Source of the DNA: Beijerinckiaceae bacterium
GTDB lineage: Bacteria > Pseudomonadota > Alphaproteobacteria > Rhizobiales > Beijerinckiaceae
Direction: 5' to 3'
DNA: 5,338 bases
NCBI GenBank assembly: GCA_022702195.1
Contig: JAKONB010000439.1
Location: 1-5,338, forward strand
The translations under genes were made by a program, and so were the position numbers. Shown piece after piece: positions 1 through 4,906 of this stretch; position 1 is the first letter of the stretch; each line of letters opens with the position of its first letter. The notes beneath the pieces are model-generated. The model was not told the DNA's origin. It searched no databases and worked only from the letters and a program-made list of their open reading frames with translations.

Positions 1-639
1 CTGCACTGCATCGCCCTGTCGAGCGTCCTGGCTTTGCCGTTCCTCCAGCTCCCGGTCTGGATCACCGCCTTCGCCGCTTCCGGGGTCATCGCCCTGCCCC
101 ACCTCGTGACGGGGAGCGGCCTGCTCGACGCGCCCGGGCTGATGGTCCTCGGTCTGGGCGCCACCGTGCCGCAGACCAACGATTACGTGCCGCTGTTCCC
201 GTGGTTCGGGCCGGTTCTCATCGGGATCGTGCTGGGCCGTCTCGGGCTGCCGGTTTTGGCCAGGTCGCGGGTTCTGGCCTGGCGCGCCCGGGGCGGACCC
301 GGCCGGCTCGCCGCCTTCGCCGGCCGGCACAGCCTCGCGGTCTATCTCATCCATCAGCCGGTGCTGCTGGGGCTTCTCACCGGGCTCGCCGCCCTCACCG
401 GGCCTCATCCCCGCGCCGGCTTCGCCGAGTTCCGGGCCGATTACGTCGCCAGTTGCACCCGCACGGGCGGTGAGCCCGAGGCCTGCCGGGTGGCGGCGCG
501 CTGCGTGGCGGTGGCCTTTCGCCGGGACGGCCTGTGGGCGGAGGCGCCGCGCAGCTTCACCGTCGCCGAGCGGGCCAAGGCGCAGGCCCTGTCCCAGGCC
601 TGCTACGAGGCCGCCGAGGGATCGGCGCCCTCGCGCTGA
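1..639 (+). CDS. DUF1624 / heparan-alpha-glucosaminide N-acetyltransferase-like membrane protein (3' part; start lies left of window)
   Basis: The reading frame is open from base 1 to a TGA at 637-639, giving about 212 residues with no convincing internal start, so the gene enters from the left edge. Hydrophobic stretches at roughly residues 5-35, 60-80 and 108-130 (window numbering) are probable transmembrane helices. The segments NDYVPLFPWFGPVLIGI and GRHSLAVYLIHQPVLLG match the C-terminal part of the DUF1624 family (HGSNAT-like acyltransferases), which are multi-pass inner-membrane proteins thought to move acyl groups across the membrane. The bacterial substrate is not known. After the last helix comes a soluble tail of about 75 residues with four cysteines (152, 162, 168, 201). 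The next gene is convergent, so this one is not co-transcribed with efp. The family call is good; the enzymatic role is inferred from family membership. A general acyltransferase-3-type protein is the main alternative. Confidence 0.8.
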   Translation: MHCIALSSVLALPFLQLPVWITAFAASGVIALPHLVTGSGLLDAPGLMVLGLGATVPQTNDYVPLFPWFGPVLIGIVLGRLGLPVLARSRVLAWRARGGPGRLAAFAGRHSLAVYLIHQPVLLGLLTGLAALTGPHPRAGFAEFRADYVASCTRTGGEPEACRVAARCVAVAFRRDGLWAEAPRSFTVAERAKAQALSQACYEAAEGSAPSR

Positions 640-653
640 GGGGCGCCGATCCC
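618..653. terminator. Perfect 13-bp inverted repeat, probable bidirectional terminator between convergent genes
   Basis: The arms 618-630 (GGGATCGGCGCCC) and 641-653 (GGGCGCCGATCCC) are exact reverse complements, separated by a 10-base loop. The stop codon of the upstream membrane-protein gene (637-639) lies inside the loop, and the efp stop begins 18 bases past the right arm. A GC-rich hairpin between tail-to-tail genes is the usual place for a shared terminator. Neither strand has a T-run after the stem, so it is not a classical Rho-independent terminator. It could instead stop RNA polymerase without a U-tract, block 3' exonucleases, or work with Rho. The structure is seen directly; termination is inferred. 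Confidence 0.65.
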
Positions 654-671
654 GCTGCGCCCACCCGAATC

Positions 672-1238
672 TCAGTCCTTGGCGCGTTCCACGTAGGAGC
701 CGTCTTCCGTCATGATCACCACGCGGGTGCCGACGGCGATGTGCGGCGGCACGGCGGTGCGCACGCCGTTGGAGAGGATGGCGGGCTTGTACGAGGACGA
801 GGCGGTCTGTCCCTTCATCGCCGGCTCGGTCTCGACGATCTCGAGGGTGACGCGCTGCGGCAGCTCCAGGGTGAGCGGCACGCCGTTATGGGTCGAGACC
901 ATCACGGCCATGCCCTCCTGGAGGTACGGAGCGGCGTCCCCGACCACGTCCTTGGGGATGGCGACCTGATCGTAATTCTCGGGGTTCATGAAGTGGTAGC
1001 CCTCACCGTCCTCGTACAGAAAGGTGTGCTCGCGATCCTCCACGAAAGCGCGCTCCACCGATTCGGTGGTGCGGTAGCGCTCCGAGACCTTCACGCCGTC
1101 GGTGATCCGGCGCATGTCGAGCTGCGTGACGGGCGTGCCCTTGCCGGGGTGGATGTTCTCCACGGTCAGGATGACGTAGAGCTTGCCATCCTTGTCGACG
1201 ACGTTGCCCTTGCGGAGCGTAGAAGCGATCACCTTCAC
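672..1238 (-). CDS. efp: Elongation factor P
   Basis: EF-P binds between the P and E sites of the ribosome and speeds peptide-bond formation when polyproline stretches stall it. The protein is 188 residues, the same length as E. coli EF-P. It has the N-terminal KOW-like domain (about 1-63), the central OB domain (about 66-127) and the C-terminal OB domain (about 130-185). The last contains the family signature region KPAILSNGVRTAVPPHIAVG (151-170). Lys33 sits in the HPGKG loop (30-34), where E. coli EF-P carries beta-lysyl-Lys34. The start chosen is GTG at 1238-1236, giving MKVIASTLRKG, the conserved family N-terminus. It is preceded by AGGA (plus-strand 1248-1251) with 9 bases between. An upstream in-frame GTG at 1262 would add eight residues that look unrelated to the family. 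The modifying enzymes are encoded divergently across a 160-bp gap. Confidence 0.97.
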   Translation of the reverse strand: MKVIASTLRKGNVVDKDGKLYVILTVENIHPGKGTPVTQLDMRRITDGVKVSERYRTTESVERAFVEDREHTFLYEDGEGYHFMNPENYDQVAIPKDVVGDAAPYLQEGMAVMVSTHNGVPLTLELPQRVTLEIVETEPAMKGQTASSSYKPAILSNGVRTAVPPHIAVGTRVVIMTEDGSYVERAKD

Positions 1239-1247
1239 GGGGTTGGG

Positions 1248-1251
1248 TCCT
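1248..1251 (-). promoter_or_regulatory. Ribosome binding site that decides the efp start
   Basis: On the minus strand AGGA lies nine bases before the GTG at 1238-1236. It supports that codon over the upstream in-frame GTG at 1262-1260, because the motif falls inside the longer reading frame. Confidence 0.55.
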
Positions 1252-1338
1252 GTTCGTGTCACGAGAAACGGGTGTATCGCCCCGGCGCGGTTTGGCCCCG
1301 CGGGAGCGACATCGTGTGTCCGCCACTATCCTATCCGC

Positions 1339-1372
1339 GGCTCCGTTGCCAGCCGGCCCGCGTGACGGAGCC
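1339..1372. repeat. Inverted repeat GGCTCCGT...ACGGAGCC in the epmA leader
   Basis: The arms 1339-1346 and 1365-1372 are perfect 8-bp reverse complements with an 18-base spacer. As RNA in the epmA direction, the stem can extend inward by two G-U wobbles and one C-G pair (1347-1349 with 1362-1364), leaving a loop of about 12 bases. The right arm contains the GGAG (1367-1370) that would serve as ribosome binding site for the short ORF at 1382, so folding could hide it. It could equally be a DNA operator for a dimeric regulator between the divergent genes. The repeat is seen directly; either function is inference. Confidence 0.5.
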
Positions 1373-1381
1373 TCACCCCGC

Positions 1382-1402
1382 ATGATGTCAGCCACCGCAT
1401 GA
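1382..1402 (+). CDS. Possible 6-codon leader ORF overlapping the epmA start (MMSATA)
   Basis: ATG at 1382-1384 opens a frame of six codons (MMSATA) ending at TGA 1400-1402. This TGA overlaps the epmA start ATG (1399-1401) as ATGA, the classic arrangement for termination-reinitiation coupling. GGAG at 1367-1370 is 11 bases before this ATG, a somewhat long but usable spacing. No Shine-Dalgarno-like sequence is seen directly before the epmA ATG. Translation of the mini-ORF could therefore deliver ribosomes to epmA. It is very short and could be chance; only experimental start mapping would settle it. Confidence 0.3.
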   Translation: MMSATA

Positions 1403-2451
1403 CCCGCCCCTCCCCCTGGTGGGCGCCGCACCGCCACGCCGACCGGCGCCCCGCCCTGATGGCGCGCAACCGCATCGTGGCGGCCCTGCGCGGGCATTTC
1501 GCCGAGCGCGACTTCGTCGAGGTCGAGGCCGCCGCGCTCCAGGTCTCCCCCGGCAACGAGGCGCATCTGTCCGCCTTCGCCACGCATCTCCTCGGCCCCG
1601 ACGGGGCGGCGCAGCCGCTCTACCTCCACACCTCCCCGGAATTCGCCTGCAAGAAGCTGCTGGCGGCCGGCGAGCCGCGCCTCGTCAGCTTCGCCCGGGT
1701 CTACCGCAACCGGGAGCGCGGCCCGCTGCACCATCCCGAATTCACCATGCTCGAATGGTACCGGGCCGGGGCCGATTACGACGTGCTGATGCAGGATTGC
1801 GCCGACCTGCTGGCACTTGCCGCCGAGCGGGCGGGCACCCGGCGCTTCACCCATCGGGGCCGCGAGGCCGACCCGTTCGCCGCCTTCGAACGCGTGACCC
1901 TGGCCGAGGCCTTCGCCGAGCGGGCCGGTATCGACCTCCTCGCCACGGTGGCGGCCGACGGGAGCACCGACCGGGAGGCTCTGGCGGCGGCGGTGCGGGG
2001 CGCCGGCCTGCGGGTCGCCCCCGACGACGGCTGGGCGGACCTGTTCAGCCGGGTGCTGGTGGCCAGGATCGAGCCGCATCTCGGCCTCGGCCGCCCGACG
2101 ATCCTGTGCGAGTACCCGGTGAGCGAGGCGGCGCTCGCCCGACCGAGCCCGCGCGACCCGCGGGTGGCCGAGCGGTTCGAACTCTACGCCTGCGGGGTCG
2201 AGCTCGCCAACGCCTTCGGCGAATTGACCGACCCGGCCGAGCAGCGCCGCCGGTTCGAGACCGAGATGGCCGAGAAGGCCCGGATCTACGGCGAGACCTA
2301 CCCGATCGACGAGGATTTCCTCGACGCCCTGGCGATCATGCCCGAGGCGAGCGGCATCGCGCTCGGCCTCGACCGCCTGGTGATGCTGGCCACCGGGGCT
2401 CCGCGCATCGACGACGTGATCTGGACGCCGGTGGCGGGAGGCGCCGCGTGA
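1399..2451 (+). CDS. epmA: EF-P--(R)-beta-lysine ligase (EpmA / GenX / PoxA)
   Basis: EpmA is a class II lysyl-tRNA synthetase paralogue that adenylates (R)-beta-lysine and transfers it to the conserved lysine of EF-P instead of to tRNA. The 350-residue protein has the catalytic core only. There is no N-terminal OB anticodon-binding domain as in LysRS, which is the hallmark of EpmA (E. coli about 325 residues). A motif 1 region is seen at about 24-50. Motif 2 (FARVYRNRERG then HHPEFTMLEWY) is at 98-121, the lysine-pocket segment GVELANAFGELTDP at 266-279, and motif 3 (GIALGLDRLVML) at 319-330 with Arg326. Ala321 occupies the position where LysRS carries Gly. The start at 1399 keeps the Trp/Pro-containing N-terminus found in EpmA proteins, and no in-frame start exists upstream before the stop at 1363. 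The stop overlaps the epmB start by four bases, so the two are co-translated. The first 20 residues are the least certain part. Confidence 0.95.
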   Translation: MTRPSPWWAPHRHADRRPALMARNRIVAALRGHFAERDFVEVEAAALQVSPGNEAHLSAFATHLLGPDGAAQPLYLHTSPEFACKKLLAAGEPRLVSFARVYRNRERGPLHHPEFTMLEWYRAGADYDVLMQDCADLLALAAERAGTRRFTHRGREADPFAAFERVTLAEAFAERAGIDLLATVAADGSTDREALAAAVRGAGLRVAPDDGWADLFSRVLVARIEPHLGLGRPTILCEYPVSEAALARPSPRDPRVAERFELYACGVELANAFGELTDPAEQRRRFETEMAEKARIYGETYPIDEDFLDALAIMPEASGIALGLDRLVMLATGAPRIDDVIWTPVAGGAA

Positions 2452-3527
2452 ACCGCCCCCTGCGCAAAGCCGCCGATCTCGTCCGCGCGGGACTTGTCGA
2501 CCCGCGCCGCCTGCCGGAGCTGGAGGCGGTGGCCGCCCGCTACGCCGTCTCGGTGACGCCGGACATGGCGGCCCTGATCGACCCGGCCGATCCCGCCGAC
2601 CCGATCGCCCGCCAATTCGTACCACGGGCCGAGGAACTCCTGACGCGCCCGGAGGAGGATGCCGACCCGATCGGCGACGCGGCCCATTCCCCCCTGCCGG
2701 GCCTCGTCCACCGCTACCCGGACCGGGTGCTGCTGAAGCCGCTCCATATCTGCCCGGTCTATTGCCGCTTCTGCTTCCGCCGCGAGATGGTGGGGCCGGG
2801 CGGCCATGGCAGCCCGAGCGAGGCGGAACTGGCGGCTGCCCTCGCCTATATCGCCGCGCGACCGGAGATCTGGGAGGTCATCGTCACCGGCGGCGATCCG
2901 TTCGTCCTCTCGCCCCGTCGCCTCGCCCACTTGGCCGAGGCCCTCGCCGCCATCGAGCACGTCAAGGTCCTGCGCTTCCACACCCGCGTGCCGGTGGTGG
3001 ATCCGGCCCTGGTCACGCCGGAGCTGGTCGCCGCCCTCCGGCGTTTCGGCGGGGCGGTGTTCGTGGCGCTCCACGCCAACCATCCGGCCGAATTCACCCC
3101 GGCCGCCCGCGCCGCCATCGCCCACCTCGTCGATGCCGGCATTCCGATGGTGAGCCAGTCGGTGCTGCTCGCCGGCGTGAACGACGAGGCCGCGACGCTG
3201 GAGCGGCTGATGCGGTGCTTCGTCGAGAACCGGATCAAGCCGTATTACCTGCATCACGGCGACCTCGCCCCCGGCACCGCGCATCTGCGCACCGGGCTGG
3301 ACACTGGCCAGGCCCTGATGGGCGCCCTGCGCGGCCGGCTCTCGGGGCTGGCCCAGCCGCTCTACGTGCTGGATATCCCCGGCGGTCACGGCAAGGTGCC
3401 GGTCGGACCCGGATACCTGCGCGCCGAGGCCAGCGGGTGGCGCGTCACCGATCCGCGCGGGGGCGAGCACCCCTATCCGCCGCGCGGGGGGAGCGCGCCC
3501 CTCCCCTCCGGGCCGACCGATCCCTGA
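2448..3527 (+). CDS. epmB: EF-P (R)-beta-lysylation protein EpmB, radical-SAM lysine 2,3-aminomutase (YjeK type)
   Basis: EpmB converts L-alpha-lysine to (R)-beta-lysine, the substrate of EpmA, using S-adenosylmethionine, a [4Fe-4S] cluster and PLP. The 359-residue protein has the cluster motif C102-x3-C106-x2-C109 within ICPVYCRFCFRRE, the SAM-binding TGGDP segment (about 147-151), and PGGHGK with the predicted PLP lysine K316. Asp272 (HHGDLAPGT) and Asp309 (DIPGG) align with the two acidic substrate-binding residues of clostridial lysine 2,3-aminomutase. Size and the lack of the extra zinc-binding cysteines at the C-terminus favour EpmB over catabolic KamA, as does the adjoining epmA. The start is GTG 2448-2450, overlapping the epmA TGA as GTGA. 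The tail after about residue 335 is Pro/Gly-rich and holds a short peptide repeat. Bacterial KamA is the only serious alternative. Confidence 0.93.
   Translation: MNRPLRKAADLVRAGLVDPRRLPELEAVAARYAVSVTPDMAALIDPADPADPIARQFVPRAEELLTRPEEDADPIGDAAHSPLPGLVHRYPDRVLLKPLHICPVYCRFCFRREMVGPGGHGSPSEAELAAALAYIAARPEIWEVIVTGGDPFVLSPRRLAHLAEALAAIEHVKVLRFHTRVPVVDPALVTPELVAALRRFGGAVFVALHANHPAEFTPAARAAIAHLVDAGIPMVSQSVLLAGVNDEAATLERLMRCFVENRIKPYYLHHGDLAPGTAHLRTGLDTGQALMGALRGRLSGLAQPLYVLDIPGGHGKVPVGPGYLRAEASGWRVTDPRGGEHPYPPRGGSAPLPSGPTDP
3453..3506 (+). repeat. Imperfect 27-bp tandem repeat in the epmB 3' end
   Basis: Two adjacent 27-base units (3453-3479 and 3480-3506) begin with the same eleven bases, CCGCGCGGGGG. 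They encode PRGGEHPYP (336-344) followed by PRGGSAPLP (345-353). The copies diverge after the shared start at the DNA level but keep the P-R-G-G-x-x-P-x-P pattern. This suggests a short duplication that lengthened the C-terminal tail beyond the catalytic core. The strong G+C bias here makes chance similarity possible. Confidence 0.4.
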
Positions 3528-3553
3528 CGCCGCCCGACCCCCTCCACCGCCTC

Positions 3554-3577
3554 ACGGGAGCTTCGAGGCCCCGTTTT
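3554..3577 (+). terminator. Weak hairpin plus TTTT after epmB
   Basis: ACGGG (3554-3558) can pair with CCCGT (3570-3574), and four Ts (3574-3577) follow or overlap the stem end. The stem is only five pairs with an 11-base loop and the T-run is short, so it may be a partial terminator or nothing. It lies in the 69-base gap between epmB and the DUF218 gene. If it is not active, those genes form one transcript. Confidence 0.25.
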
Positions 3578-3596
3578 CCCAAGGGACCGCCGGGTC

Positions 3597-4469
3597 ATGT
3601 TCTTTCCGCTCTCGAAGCTGATCTACGCGGTGGTGACGCCGTCGAACTTCCTGACCCTGGTGGCCCTGCTGGGCGCCGCCCTGCTTTTCATCGCGCGTTG
3701 GAACCGGCTGGGCCGGATCCTCGTGGCGCTCGGGGCGATCGGCCTGTTCGCGGGTGGGTTGGCGCCGCTCTCGGCGCTCCTGGCGCTGCCGCTGGAGAAC
3801 CGGTTCCCGGCCTTCGCGGCGGATGACCGCCCGGTGGCCGGCATCGTCGTGCTCGGGGGAGCGGTCGATACCGGCGCCTCGGTGCGGCGCGACCAGATCG
3901 TCCTCAACGATGCCGGGGAGCGCCACATCGCCATGGCCGATCTCGCCCGGCGCTACCCCCAGGCCCGCCTCGTCTTCTCCGGGGGCGGCATGACCCAGGA
4001 GGGTGGCCCGAACTCCGAGGCCGGCGTGATCGGGCATTTCGCGGACCCGCTCGGCCTGCCGCGCACCCGGCTGATCCTCGAGGATCGCTCGCGCAACACC
4101 CACGAGAACGCGGCCTTCACCGCCGCGATGGTCCGGCCCCGGCCGGGGGAGCGCTGGCTCCTGGTGACCTCGGCCTGGCACATGCCGCGCGCCGTCGGCT
4201 GCTTCCGCAAGGCCGGGTTCGACGTCACCGCCTACCCGGTGGATTACCGCACGGAGGGCTGGAGCGACCTGCGCCACCCCAACGACTTCGCGTCCCGGGG
4301 CCTGCTGCTCCTCGATCTCGTCACCAAGGAATGGCTCGGCCTCGTCAGCTACCGCCTCGCCGGCTACAGCGACGACTGGTTCCCGGCGCCCCGGCCTACC
4401 CCCGACCAATCCTCCGGGAGTCCCGATCAGGCCTCGTCGGTCTCGGCCGCGACCGGACCGAGTCGGTAG
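3597..4469 (+). CDS. YdcF/ElyC/SanA-family DUF218 membrane-anchored protein
   Basis: The 290-residue protein begins with two predicted transmembrane helices (about 17-34 and 40-63), followed by a DUF218 domain (about 82-250). Family landmarks are IVVLGGAVD (83-91), LVFSGGG (125-131), NSEAG with Glu141, ILEDRSRNTHENA (160-172) and LLVTSAWHMPRA (188-199). This architecture resembles E. coli ElyC, which supports peptidoglycan or envelope assembly, and the related SanA and YdcF proteins. No biochemical activity is firmly established for the family, so the role here is only inferred as envelope-related. The ATG at 3597 has AAGGGA at 3581-3586 with a 10-base spacer, and hydrophobic sequence starts directly after it. 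The last 14 codons overlap, in antisense, the end of the convergent DUF3253 gene, and the Ser/Pro-rich tail from about 264 is probably not part of the fold. It follows epmB by 69 bases on the same strand. Confidence 0.88.
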   Translation: MFFPLSKLIYAVVTPSNFLTLVALLGAALLFIARWNRLGRILVALGAIGLFAGGLAPLSALLALPLENRFPAFAADDRPVAGIVVLGGAVDTGASVRRDQIVLNDAGERHIAMADLARRYPQARLVFSGGGMTQEGGPNSEAGVIGHFADPLGLPRTRLILEDRSRNTHENAAFTAAMVRPRPGERWLLVTSAWHMPRAVGCFRKAGFDVTAYPVDYRTEGWSDLRHPNDFASRGLLLLDLVTKEWLGLVSYRLAGYSDDWFPAPRPTPDQSSGSPDQASSVSAATGPSR

Positions 4470-4906
4470 ATCCCGCGGAAATCGTCCGGGTCCTCGATCC
4501 GCTTGCCCTTGCGCAGGATGGCGACCTGCCCGGCCTTCACCATCTGGATGGCGACGCGGCGGACCGGCTGCATCAGCGGGCTCCAATCCTCTGGCTGCGG
4601 CCCGCCGAGATCGCGGGCGACCTCCGAGGGGCACACGGTCTTGCCGGCCCCGCGCAGGTCGACGAGGCGCAGGATCGTCTCGGCGATCAGCGCCTCGTTC
4701 GGCCCCTTGCGGACGGTCTTGGCCGCCTCCTTGGCGGCCCGCGCCGTGGGGTCGCCGGTCCTCGGCGCGGGATTCTTGGCGGCGGCGGCCTTCGGAGCGC
4801 CCGGGGCGGAGCCGCCCTTGGCGGCGAGCCGGCGGGCGGCGCTGGCCTTGCGGGCGGCCCGGCGGGCGGCGGATTTGGTGATCGGGGGTGCGTCGGAATT
4901 GCTCAT
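4427..4906 (-). CDS. DUF3253 domain protein with Ala/Lys/Arg-rich N-terminal tail
   Basis: The 159-residue protein has two parts. Residues 11-68 are low-complexity and basic: 21 Ala, 16 Lys/Arg and only 2 acidic residues, reminiscent of histone H1-like tails. Residues 72-150 match DUF3253, with the signature CPSEVARDL (92-100), LMQPVRRVAIQM (111-122) and a closing RGIYRLG (144-150). The domain has the look of a small winged-helix fold, so nucleic-acid binding is a reasonable but unproven guess; the function is unknown. The start chosen is ATG 4906-4904, which overlaps the stop of the upstream DUF599 gene as ATGA and has AGGGA eight bases before it. Longer in-frame starts (4915, 4984) lie inside that gene and give sequence unlike the family. 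Its 3' end overlaps the convergent DUF218 gene by 43 bases. Confidence 0.88.
   Translation of the reverse strand: MSNSDAPPITKSAARRAARKASAARRLAAKGGSAPGAPKAAAAKNPAPRTGDPTARAAKEAAKTVRKGPNEALIAETILRLVDLRGAGKTVCPSEVARDLGGPQPEDWSPLMQPVRRVAIQMVKAGQVAILRKGKRIEDPDDFRGIYRLGPVAAETDEA

Larger units (their letters stand above)
1239..1398. promoter_or_regulatory. Divergent efp / epmA-epmB promoter region (160 bp)
   Basis: This is the only gap from which efp (leftward) and epmA-epmB (rightward) can be transcribed, so both promoters probably lie here. I see no clear sigma-70 -35/-10 pair on either strand. The least GC-rich spot is a tandem TATCC TATCC at 1327-1336. It reads as a TAGGAT-like -10 candidate on the minus strand and a TATCCT-like one on the plus strand, both without a good -35 partner. 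Other structure includes a 5-bp stem CGCGG/CCGCG (1286-1290/1298-1302), the palindrome CCCGCGGG (1297-1304), a small TCGTG-T-CACGA palindrome (1254-1264), and the larger inverted repeat and leader ORF listed separately. Promoter presence is inferred from gene arrangement, not from a motif match. Confidence 0.5.

Noticed and set aside
667..671. GANTC methylation site (GAATC) next to the efp stop, and another (GATTC) at 1060-1064
   Set aside because: The motif is short and expected by chance. There is no clustering at a promoter, so no cell-cycle control is claimed.
1239..1262. Longer efp start at GTG 1262 (eight extra residues)
   Set aside because: EF-P proteins begin at the MKV.AS motif, the AGGA fits the GTG at 1238, and the extra residues have no family counterpart.
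534..1385. 283-codon plus-strand frame antisense to efp
   Set aside because: efp on the other strand is unmistakable. The His/Asp/Gly-rich translation is what antisense of this codon usage gives.
1419..2447. Extension of the epmB frame upstream to 1419 (702 codons)
   Set aside because: The upstream part is an out-of-frame reading of epmA. The EpmB-like sequence begins at the GTG overlapping the epmA stop.
1003..2625. 540-codon open frame on the minus strand
   Set aside because: It runs antisense through efp's 5' region, epmA and the epmB start, all with clear family motifs. Its translation is Arg/Pro/Gly-rich with no recognisable domain, a typical GC-rich shadow frame.
2298..3470. 390-codon minus-strand frame across epmB
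   Set aside because: It is antisense to a well-supported radical-SAM gene, has biased composition and shows no family motif.
3552..4634. 360-codon minus-strand frame across the DUF218 gene
   Set aside because: Its translation is charged and low-complexity without a domain, and it is antisense to a convincing protein with membrane helices and DUF218 motifs.
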